In this document: one piece after another, positions 1 to 12,000 of the stretch
Position numbering within the stretch: position 1 is the stretch's first letter
Layout of the letters: each line of letters begins with the position of its first letter
Source of the DNA: CAZMGV01 sp964565925
GTDB taxonomy: Bacteria > JAGRBM01 > JAHCIT01
Direction: 5' to 3'
NCBI GenBank assembly: GCA_964565925.1
Contig: CAZMGV010000035.1
Location: forward strand, 1 to 14,842
DNA: 14,842 nt
Program-made: the position numbers and the translations under genes
Notes under the pieces: generated by a model
Database searches by the model: none
Seen by the model: only the letters and a program-made list of their open reading frames with translations
Told to the model about the DNA's origin: nothing

Positions 1-3000
1 CGCCCGCCGTTCCCGACGAGTTGTAGTAGGTGTAGTTCGACACCATATGCGACGGTAGCACCGAATCTCCATCGTAGAAGACATCCTTGAAGTAGATCGG
101 CAGCGACAGCGGGACCGTATTGCCGAGTGATTTGGCGGCAATCGTCATCTTCTCGTCAACCGAATTGGCGGCGAGATAACTTGTGTAATATTCGCGCCAG
201 TTCGTACCGCCGGTCTCACCCGAGCGCTCCGACATGGCCAGGAACATGCCCGTCCGGGACCACACGTTCTGGGCGGCCGTTGCCCCGCTGAAACTTGCCT
301 TGAGGTAAGCAGGACTTGTGCCGTCGCCCTGCCGGACGATACGCGTATGCACATTGTTGAACCCGCCAGCCCACAGCGGACGCCTCGGGATACCGATCAC
401 TCGCCGAGCGAACAGATCGATCCTCGCCGGGTTTGTGAACCACGGAACGATGTCGCTCGTCCGCACGTTTGCGTCCGGACCTCCGACCCCCATGATTACG
501 TTGTCTCGTACAATACCCGTCGGCGACGGCTCGCATACTCCGCTGACCCCACCGCCCACCAGGGACTGGCAGATCTGGGAGTTGTAAGGATTCACCCAAA
601 TCATCGCCGAATAGTCGGTAATCCCTGTTCTCAGGTATGTCGCCACCGTATGGTTGTTCGTACTGTCGCCGGGGAACCAGCCGTCCACGTTCAGGTTCGT
701 GAGCATCATACCCGAGAAGTCCGCACCCATACGGCCCACCAGCGGCTGCTGTCCGCCCGGACGGCTCGGTACCATGATGTCCTGGTTGATGAATCCCGGC
801 ACCAGGTTGTAGTCCGCGTCCAGTGTCAGGTTTACCAGTGCAATCGTAAAATTGTAGTGCTGCTTGTTACCCGCCCCGGTGATACCCGAACCGTTGTCGG
901 CGTAGTCCAATCGCGCAGCGCCGATCTGGGTCGAATACCCGGTCTCGTCCACGTTACTGGCTCCGTTGTTGCCAGCCGCGCTCGGATTCCAGTAACCGAC
1001 GGCATTCAGACCCGTATTCAGGTCCCCCGGTGTCGACACGGGCCAGTAGTTGTTCCGCATGCAGGTCCGGTACCGGTCGGAGTTCGTCCCGTCAGCCGCA
1101 ATCGAAGTATACAGTACCACATGGTTCCAGGCGCCGTCGGGACCGCGATCGAAGTTTCCGGACGAACAGTTAAGATACACGTCGTCTGCAAAATTGCCCG
1201 AAGAGGTTGAGTAATCGAACTGGCACGAGTTCGTCGCCTTGGGATAGGTCCCGCCGCCGTTCGCCCCGTTCACGAAGCAGAACTTGTCGTCGTTACCCGT
1301 ATTCGGGTTTACATACACGATTTGCTCGCCACTGACGTCTACAGCCGTGCCCGTGCAGGTCACGATCCCCGGTACCGAGTTATTGTCCGTCACGCTCGTC
1401 ATATCGCACTGCTGCGACAGGTAACGGATATCGCCGAGCTCCAGCCACTCCCTGTACGTTGCCGGCGCCCCCGAGTCCGGAACAATCGTCACCGCCGTTA
1501 CCTGAGCCGTGAAATCCTTGTTCACCGTGCTTGCGGCCGAGGTCGTCGCTTCGGCATACCGCAGAATCCGGATCCGGTCGCCCGGCTGGAAGCCCGCCTG
1601 CTGGTTAAGCACCACAATGTTGTCGCCGTCGGTATTCTCCCCATTCTCCGTCGCCCCGCAGGCCGAACACAGGTTGATCGCAGCCAGCTGATCCCGCTCG
1701 TCCGCCGGAGTTGCCAGCTTGTCGTAATACACCACCGGACGCCGCACGATACCCGAGTTCATCCGGAGTCCCAGGTAGGCGCCCGGCATCTGCGGCAGGC
1801 CGCGCATGCGGATCGCGTTCTTCGGGCTCTTGATCTGGAACGTCACAGGGATCGGATTCGTCCACGGACGCCGCGTCGTTTCCGTACCGGGCACTCCCGG
1901 GGCAACCCCGCCGCCAGTCCCCGTTCCTGCGTTTACCGGCGAGAGGACGGCGCCGTATGCGGTGCAACCCGTAGGCAGGGTCGGCGCCGTCACCCAGGTC
2001 CCTACGCCTGTGTCCGGAGGATTGTTCTCCGCAAGTACCAGTGCCGAGGCATCCGGATTACTATTGATCATGTTGATGATCGCCGTCGCCGTCTGACCCG
2101 ACACCAACGCCCATGGTATCAGGATCTGCTTGTTCACCACATCGATCGTAGACAATGCGGTCACACAGTCGGATTTCGTGGTCGATATCCGCACTGAAAT
2201 GCCTGTACCCGCATCCCCGGAATTTCGCGCCGTGAACCGGATCCCGTTATTCGCTCCGGACGGATCAACCACCGCACGGTTCACCGTCGGGCGGTCATAC
2301 TGAGTATAAATCTTCACCTTCATCAGCTGCGGTGCGTCGGTCGTGTTGGCCGCCGTCAGGTTCGTCGCGAACGACGTTCCCGCCGTGCTCAACTGGACCG
2401 GCCCCGCGACCTGCGGAAGTCCCGGTGCCGCGCCGAACATCGCCGCATTCGTGCCCACCAGCGTCGCATACACCAGATCCTGTGCCGCCGGATCGTTGTT
2501 GATCAGGTTCGCCACATAGGTGCCCGTCTGGCTGTAGAGGACGTTCACCGTGATCGAGGAACCGCTCACGGACACCGATTCCGCCCCGGAGTTGATGATA
2601 TTGACATTCACCGCCACCGCGGCTCCCGCCGCACCGCTGCGGCGCGCCTGCAGGCCCAGGTCGTTGATCGTCGAGCTTGTCGGGAAAAGGTCTAGTGTCG
2701 CCGACGCATAATCATTGGCGAACTCCATCTTCGACGGTGCCGGCGGCGGAATGGCATTCACATTCCAGGTGAACGCCTGTACCAGTTCTGCATACGGCTC
2801 CACCTTGTTCACTACACACGCCACGCTGCGACAGGAATTGCCCGCATTCGTCCGCACGCGCACCATCACCTGGTGCACTCCGGAAGCAGGACTCATTGTA
2901 TAAATTGCCCGGTAACGGCCGCCCGTATAACCCGCCACATAGGGTGGATTCAGAATCACCTTCGCAGCCGTCGCATTCACGTCCCCGCTGAAATCGGTCG

Positions 3001-6000
3001 CCGCTGCACAGCGTGCAGTCCCGTTCGTGCAGAACCGTGCCGCACCTACGGCCGCGTTCGCACCGACGACGCTGTCGGCTGCACCCAGGTACCGCATCGT
3101 CGTGCTTCCGTATGCTGTAGTCGACGGACTGTCGTCAGCGAATTTGCACGATTGCTTCGCGCTTGAGCGTCCCAACTTGCAGTTGGTCTCGTCGTTCCAG
3201 TCCGGAAGAGGGATCAGGGCCCCACCGCGGAAATCTACAGCTGCCGGTGCCGCGGTGAACAGGAGCTGCGGATCCTTGTCCGCATTCGAGATCACCCGCA
3301 CCCGCGTTCCAACCGTCGTCGCCACACCAGGCGCCGTCGAACTGAATACCAGTTCCGTCGTTCCGGGAGTCGTCGGAGCCGGATTCGTCAACACACCATT
3401 GTTATAGTTCGGTGCCGTCCCCGTGTATTCGCTGTCCGCGAGGATGAGGGCCCGGCTGTTTGCCAGCACTCCGGATGGCGCCGCCAGAATCAGTCCGTTC
3501 GCAGGGCAGTACGATATCTGTGCCGCCGGCAACCGTGTGCCCGACCAGTCGTTGCAGGGGCTCGCCGAAATGCGCACAACTTGCGTCGCGTCCCAGACCT
3601 TCTTTTTCGCCGTATTACCGCTGCCAATCTGGATGTTGCGGATGTAGGAGTGCACCGTACCACTCGTGCTCCAGGTGTTCGTCGCCGTCGTCCCGCGCCA
3701 TGCCATCAGGAACATGCGGCTTGCACGCGCGATGGCCGGATCGTTACCGCCCGCCGCCGCATCCGCCACGTTGTCGTTGCCACGTGGATTCGAGTCATTT
3801 GCACTCAACACCATCCCGGGCGGAATCGGCATGCGACGGAAATAGAAATTCTGAGTCGGCTGCGGGGATAGCGCGCCCAGCGGCAGCGGAGACGTCGAGC
3901 CCCACTGCTGCACCGGTGAGGCCGAATTGAAATGGATCTTCGGCGCACCCGGCACGCCGTTCTGATCCATCGTGCGGTGATCGATTACCGGGGACGTACA
4001 ACCCGCATTCCCATTACAGGAGAACCGCTGCATCGTGTAGCCGTACTGGGCATCTGGCCCCGCCGACATGCCGAAGATCGACTGGCTGCGGAAATCGTTC
4101 GATCCATCCTTCGGCAGATACGACTGCATGTCGATCGTTACGCTCGGCGCGTTGGGTTTGCCGTTTTCGTTCGTCGACAGGTTCCCATCCACTCCCGGAT
4201 AGTAGATTTCATATTCGAGATAATCTCCGGGCGCCCACACGTACGAACCGATACTCTTGTTGTCGCCCGTCGCTATCACCGTCTGTGCCACTTCAGAGCG
4301 GCCTATCCCGTTCCAGCCCGTATATTCTGCCTTCAGCATTCGCGGCATCAGTATCCCGTATTCCGCATTGATCGGCTGCGACTGAGGCGCTGCCGGGGAG
4401 GCGGGATCGGTATACGAAGTGAAGAGGTTCCCGTACTGGTCGTAGATCGCCATGTCCAGATTGAACGCGTCGTCTTCCTTGGGCTCCGAGGCCGGTGCCG
4501 TAGTATTGTTCACCACCGCCGGATCATCGATCGCCGGTATACGGAATACCGGACGGTTCTCTCCCGTCGGCGTCGTATTTTTCCACTGCCACGGACGCGC
4601 CGCGTACCGCGTAGTCAGGCCGAACGTGAACGGACCCGAATCGCCGCTGCGACTCATGTAATCATTGCTTACCGGATCCGTCTGGTTCGGACACTGCAAG
4701 CCTACAATCTGGAGTGCGTCGCCAGCTGCGGGCGTTGCTGTCAGCGCTGCCGACACGGTAATCTGGTTCGTTGCCGGGTTATATGCACTGATGGTCCGTG
4801 TCCCCGCCCCCGAGTTCGCCCCCGAGGTGAACTGCATCAGCTGGCCGACCAGGCTCCCTGAACTGTAGTACGTGTTCGCCAGATAGTTCGCCGTAAATAC
4901 CGTCGTCGAAGTTCCCGTATTGACCACGAACGACGTGTCGCCGCACCGGATCTGCATGTTGATGTCGGTAGACATCGGCATTTCGGACGGGCGGATCGGA
5001 TACTTGATCTGTCCGTTTGCATTGTTTGCCTGGATTTCCACCCGGTCCCCCGCCGCCGAACGGTTGACGACCTTCCCCAGGGCTCCCGCCGTCGAGATAT
5101 TCGCTCCGACCGGACAATCTGCCAGCGGACAGATTGTCGCCCCGTGACGGATATACTCCGCATCCACTACCGACGCGAAAGCTGCGGAAGCCGTTGTCTG
5201 CTCGTTCAGCCCCGTCCATACGGCTGCATTCGGATAGCATCCCGTATCATTCGGAGAGCTCGTCGCCGTCGTATCGCAGATCTCGACGCCCGACTGCCGT
5301 GTGGCCGAGCCGTCGTAGATATTAACTTTCACCTGGTTGCCGTTAATGATCCGGACATACGACAGGTACGCTTCCGCGCGGCCGGGAACCTGGTCCGTCG
5401 ACGCGTCGAACACGAAATACACACCGCTCATCGTGTCCGCCGGAGCGAGGGTCTCGCCAATCGTCAATCCCGAGTGGGATACCTGGCTGACACCGGTATT
5501 CGTTAACGGGATCTGGCGTATCAGCCACTGATCCACCGCCACATCCGAAAGATCCAAATTGGTCGGCATACCGATCCCCGCGAGATCGTTATTATTGTCG
5601 TAACTCAGGGTCAGATACTCCAGACACCTCCGGTCGCGATCCGACATCGACGAGAACCGCGAGCGGTTATCCGGACTGAACGGGTTCAGGTACGTATCCG
5701 CCGTATTCGGCAGCGCCGTCGGAGTTTGGTATTCACAATGATCTGTTGATGCCTGCAGGCCACCGTCTTTGCCTGACGCATTAAACGTGCCTGAAAGCGC
5801 GCCTTTGAACCCTGCAAACAGCACTTCCACGCCCATCCGGCGCACATGCGATGTCGACGGGATCAGGATTCCGTACTCCAGCACGTCCCCTGCCGCGATC
5901 GTATACGAAACCCGTGCCGGTGCCGCCAGTTCGCTGGTATTCGGCCGGTTACCACCTGCGGGCGTCGAGAACGGCGGATTCCACAGGTAGTACCACAGCA

Positions 6001-9000
6001 TTCCGTTTTTCGTCTTGCCCGCACTGTTCCATGCTGAGAAATGCAGTGCATTGAGGGCACTCTGCGTCGGATCGGTCCCCCGGCTTACCGTGATCACGGC
6101 ATCCTGCATGGATGACGATCCGCCCGATGCCGCCCCGCCCGGATCGATCCCCGGCAGCTGGCCCTTGCGGGCCGCCGCGCCCACGAGATATTTGCACGAC
6201 GCTATACTTGCGTTTCCTTCTGCGCACCCCTCCACCGCGGCCGGCGCACCGAATCCGTCGCTCACCGAAACCGTCGTATTCGTCTGCGTGCTCGTCACGC
6301 GCGGAGACAGCTCGCTCGGTGTAAAACTGAGCGGCTGCTTGGGCTCCACAAAGAATGCGCTTGTGAAATCCTGCAGGAGGCGGATCATATCGGACTGCGT
6401 AGTCGAAATGCCCGTCGTCATGTCGGTCCGTGTCCGAACGCGCGTCAGCGTGCTCACAAGATCGAACAGGTCGATCGACTCCACACACGACACACTCGTC
6501 AGCGAGAATGTGTCGCCTATTCCCATATTGCTCGGGAGCGCCGCACTCAGCGTGAGCATATGTGTGGCACCGACATAACCGGTAACCACCCGGGTCTGGC
6601 CGGCATTGCCCGCCCCGCCGCTTGCCAGGACCTTCAGCGACCAGCCGACATAGGCGCCGTTGGTCCCGCTCAATGTCCCCGGACCGGCAAACACCGTGCT
6701 GGCCGGCGCTCCCACCGACGACACCGCCGCCGACGCCACCGGCGCGAGTGAGGTCGCGCCGCACGCCGTCTTTCCGATCACGCCCGGGAAGAAGTCAACA
6801 AACGGAAGTGCCGGATCTGCCGACGCCACCACCAGGGCCTTCGCCGCCTGGAGTATCCGGTCGATGGGCGCCAGCATTGTCCCCGTACCCAGCATCGTTT
6901 CTTCTTTTGACGATAATGGCGGGAACTGTGTAATGATCAGGTTAAAGAACGGCAGCGTGTCGAACAGGATGATGTCGTTCGATACGCTGTCCGTGGTGTC
7001 AGGGTCCGTATAGGTCGTCAGCATCAGCCGGCGCGCCAGCGGCACAAACAGTTCAAACGGCGTCGCATTGTCGTTCGGGTTTGCCGCGTCGTTGCCCACG
7101 TCCAAATCGATCGGCTTCATTCCGCGAATCGTATGACTGCACAGGGCTGCCGGATAGGGAGCATTCGCATCATGGTTGCCGATCGTATCGAGGGTATCCG
7201 ACGGATTCTGGCAACCCAGGCCGGCCGCCGCTTCCTGGCATGTCTGCAGACTGTAAGGAGAATCTCCCAGCCGGGGCAGGTACACGTAGTCGCCGATCTC
7301 CGGCGTCAGCGTGCAGTTGACCGGCACCACACCTGTCTGACCCTTGATATCGATCGGAATCAGCAACGCCAGCATCGCGTCCATGATCGGTTCCGCCGGA
7401 CGCAGCCGCTGCGGATTGGTTACCGTCGCAAGACTCGGCGTGTTGAACAGCAGCTTCAGGATCGGCAGACCAACTTCGAAATCCGTGCTCTGCTGCGGAC
7501 GGCTCTGCGGGAGCCCGTACCCCAGGCGGATCATAGGGATAGCGTTCACGCTCGCCCCGTTGACCGGGAAGTTACGGACCTGTTTCCAGTTCGTCCCGTT
7601 GATCGACACCATGTCCATATGGTCGGGCGGGCCCGCCGTCGCCGTCGCGCTCACATCTGCCGCATTACGCTGCAGGACTTCGAACATCGTCAGTTGCGGT
7701 GGCGTGGACGACGGCGCGCTGTACTGGCTCGCCGGCGCGAAATAGTCTGTCGTGTCCAGGCCGATCTCGATCGGCTCTGCCCCGGTCTGCTCGATGTAAA
7801 TAAACGCCACCGTGGCACTGCCCACGGCAGGCGCCGGCATCGTTACCGGTGGGTAGATTCCCACCGTCTGGAAACCCGCCCTGGGGCGCACATAGAAGTC
7901 CACCGTGCGTCGCGCATACACCGGCGCCGTGCACGCCGCGGTCCCATACTGTGCCTGAGCGGTCGCGTCCGTATCGCAGTTGACTGCCGGGAAGAAATTC
8001 CCGGTGGGCGTCCATCCGCTTCCGTTCATGTTCGTATACGACCAGCCCGCGGGCTGCTCAGCGTTGTAGATCACCACATGCGCGCGCGCCCGGCGGTCGG
8101 CCACCGTTCCCGCATTGCCTGCGCGTCCGGACTGGTAGAACGATGCGCTCGTGACCTGCAGCGGAAGACTGGTCCGGTTCCAGAACGCCATTCCAGCTCC
8201 GAAGAACGGGTCCGACGTACCGCGGGACAGTGAATAGTCCGGAATCCCGTCGTCCCACCTCGATACGAGGTCGGTGTAGCTATCCGGCACCCCGCCCGCG
8301 CCGTCGCAATCGTCCGCAATACCGTCAGGCGTCGGCGTCCACGCGCCTGCGGAAATACTCGCCGGAGTGCAGGCTCCCACGCCTGTTCCGTTCCTGCGGA
8401 CGTCCAGACCGCTGATCCCCGAACCGCCATTGATTTTGGACAGCATCGACTTGAAGTCTGTTTTCCCGCCGTTGTAGCAGGGATTCGGTCCGCCATTGAG
8501 ATTGGGCGGATCGGCAATTCCGCCGCCAGACTTCGGACACTCTGCAGTTACCGGCTCCGTGCCTGTCGAACGCACATACGCGTTTGTCGAATTCAGCAGC
8601 CCGAAAATATCGAGAAGCGGGTCGATAAAGGCCACACACGTCGAGGGATCCGTGCCGTTCAGGCAGGTTGCCGGAACCGGTTTCTTGTTCAGACGTGCAT
8701 TGGAGGTCGTATTATACGGATTGACGATATCATCGACCGTCCTCTGAAGTGCCAGCTGTTCGGTCGGATCGATCAGGGCCCCGGACCTCAACATCGGGAT
8801 CAGGTCCGCCAACGGTGCGCGCCCTTGAACGCCCAGATATGAGGCTCCGCCCGTTGCACCCAACAGGTTACCGATCGCATCGATCATACCGTCACGAACT
8901 GCGGGTTGGGGCTTCAGCGAATAGATCGCGTTTCGAATGCGCCGGATATCACCGTTCGAGCTGCTGCTATCCAGATAGTAACTGAGGGTATCGAGCAGCA

Positions 9001-12000
9001 ATCCTTCTGTATCGCAACGGAGGAGATCGGCAATAATTGAATCCAGATCCAGGACATCAAAGCCCGGAACATCGGGGTCCTGATTGTAGTCATTCATGAT
9101 CGTACGGCCGATGGACCGCATGGCACGCACTACGCTGGAGCGCTGGCCGGTCTGAACTGAGAACTCCACGTTCCGGTTCAGCGTAGCGTTGGTCGGGGGA
9201 GCCTGAATAATAATGCCTGGGTCGTCGATCGCCTGCGCATTGATAATCACCTGGTCATTACTCAGCCTCTTGACGATCTGATAGATATGGCCCGTGTGCG
9301 ACCGCTTGTCGGTGGCGTTAAACGTCATGTTGGATGACGTTCCGTCTTCCGATCCGACCACGCAGGTGCCACCGGTTACGGCGTTCCGCGTACAGGTCAC
9401 TCGAATAAAGTCCGGATTGGCCGTCGGGTCGCAGACACCGGAACCATTCGGATTGCAGTCAACGATGCCGTCCGTCTGGGTGGTCGCGTTATACGGCTTG
9501 AACTGGCCAAGCGAATACACCTGAGCGAACGCCGCAGTGTTGTATGGCGCCGCCTGCGCGGTGCATCCGTTGGCCGCGCTGGAATAGTTGCAGATGTATC
9601 CGTTGCCGCGGGATCTAAGACCGGACATCTGGTACAACGCCGGCATGAGCGGATAAATGAACGGTTCTTTGTATGGATTTGCCTGGCTGTCGCTTGGAAC
9701 GGTCGAACCGTCTGCCGGGTGCATCATGTTGTCGACGCCGTCCCAGAATACGTCATAGCCCGTCTTGCCCGGGGGCATACGCGGATCGAGATCGGGCGAA
9801 GTCGCCCGGAAATCCCCCAGGATTTCGAAGATGGAGTCGAGGACCTCCCGGTCGGGACCGTACTCAAGACTGACAAACGTCGCCGTGATAGCCGGCGAGC
9901 CGAAGCCCATCGCTTCGATGCCGGACAGGGTCCCGAGGATAGCCGGGGACTGACCCCAGAGCATCGTATTTGTACTGCAGGTACCGTTCGTGCAGTCGGG
10001 ATCGCATTTGGACTGATAGAGACCCGCCGACTCCGTTCCAGCCGCCTGCTTGGGATTCGTCGTGCCCACCATTTTAACGAGCATTCTCTGCAAAGCGGGG
10101 AACGCGTCATCCTTGATAACCGGTTCCAGAGCTTTGGTCCGGTCGATGGAACCCGCCAGCCGGACTTTGGTATCCACCGACAGCGTCCGGTTTCCGGTCT
10201 CCGCCGCGACGAAACCTGTGCACTGAGGTGGCTGTGCCGGCGGGCCGAAATCCTCGGAATCGTACCGGACGAAGGCCGACAGACCGCCCGTCAAGATGCC
10301 GCGGGAGCCGAACAGCGCGGCGAAGAGAGCCAGGATCTGCTCCCGGTCCACCGGCGCCGTCAGGCCGAATATCTTGTTCGTTAGGTTCACTGTCGGCATG
10401 AGCGGCGGGTCGGGGAAGCCGGCCACACCGGAAATCAGGTCGTTGGCGTTCAGAATGAAATCCAGGTCGATATATAGGCCGAGAATGCTGATACCCGCAC
10501 CCAGGTCCACACCGACGTTGGCGCGGTTGGCTTCGTCCAGGGCGCGCAGGAGATCCGGCGAATCGTAGCAGTCAACCGGGGTGTCCGGCAGACCGGTGCT
10601 CGGCCAGCCCTGTATGTCAGTCTTCCAGAGCCCGCCGGGGGTCATACAACCCAGGTAGGGATTCGGAAGCTTCTGGGTCAGTTTCGCCGCACAGGAAGCC
10701 GCATTGTTTACAGCCGCAGTCGCCGGAACGCCTCCGGTCCCGCCGCAATCCGATGCATCGCACCGGTAAGCGTCCGTGCCGCCTGAACAGCAGTTCAGGT
10801 TATCGCACATGTACGCATCGTAGGGGTTACGTCCGTGCGTCCGGATTCCGCCCGTACCCGGATGCATGTAGCCGGCATCGCCGCCGGTCGGCATCGGATC
10901 CGCATAAGGTACCGGTGTACCGGTTGAACAGGCTCCTGCAGTCCAGAGCGCGCCGTTAGCGCACATCATCGGACTCGGGAACGCGCGGTCCGGCGGCCAG
11001 GTCTGCGCCCAGCCTTCCGTGCGGTTTGTCGCATTCGCGGCATCCCAGTAGGTCGAATAGTAACGCTCATTGGCGGGACCCGGCCTGGCGGGCGAATCAT
11101 CAGTCCCACCCGAATTGACAAACCACTTGTAAAACGTATCACGAGGGCCAGGAACGAACCGGCGCGGGTTTGCAAGCAGATTTCCCGCGGGCGAGTTTGC
11201 CCCCGTATGAGTCGCCGAAAGTGACGGAATGGCCTCCATGACGGCGTCGCGCTCCGACTGGGAGAGTTCATCGTTCATAACGACTGTAAGCAGCTGCCAA
11301 AGTGAATGCTGGGGATCGAAATCCTTGCCGCGCAGCGCCTGACAGGCAGTCACTTGCGCGCCGGTGGGGGCGATCCACCCGCCCGAACCGTTGGGCTTCA
11401 TGCAGGTGCAGCACGCCGGCGGATTCTTCACCATCAGTTCGTCGAGCGTATCCAGTAAAGCGGCCATCGGGGTGTTTTGGGCCGAGACAAAGCACGGTGG
11501 AGGGCGGCCCGTCGTCGCGCAGTTGCCCAGCCCGCTTCCCACCGGGTGGAAGGGCGCCTGCGGCGAGGTCATCGTGTCGAACACCGAATCCATGATCACG
11601 TCCGCGTTGGCATTACCGGCAAGGCGGCAGGCCGGTGCGCTGGACGGCGCCCCGGGAGTGCCGCATTCCGGTATCTGCGAGCGCCGGCCGCGCTGGTCGA
11701 GATCGAATATCTGACCAAGGGTCGTGAATATTCTTTTCGTATTTCCCTGATCATGTGCCGCAATCAGCATGTTGAGAAGATCGCTGGTGTCCGGGAACTG
11801 CAGGATGATCCGGGTCAACTGGTTCAGCACCACCGGATCCGTAAGATATTCCATGGCCGGATACATGAGCGACAGGGCGTCATTGTCCGGGAAAATCAGT
11901 TCACCGGACGTACAGTAATCGGCCGGCGCCCGGCCCGGAGAAAGCGTGATCGTGCCTTCAACCGCGCCCGTACCGGTATTGCGGCACTCCATGCGGCGGA

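Noticed and set aside
7133..8233. A 366-codon plus-strand open frame, and similar long plus-strand frames at 347-1210, 1322-2197 and 3932-4861
   Set aside because: Their translations are Arg/His-rich, without hydrophobic cores or motifs. They lie fully opposite the giant minus-strand frame, whose G/C-ending codons suppress antisense stops. They are shadows.
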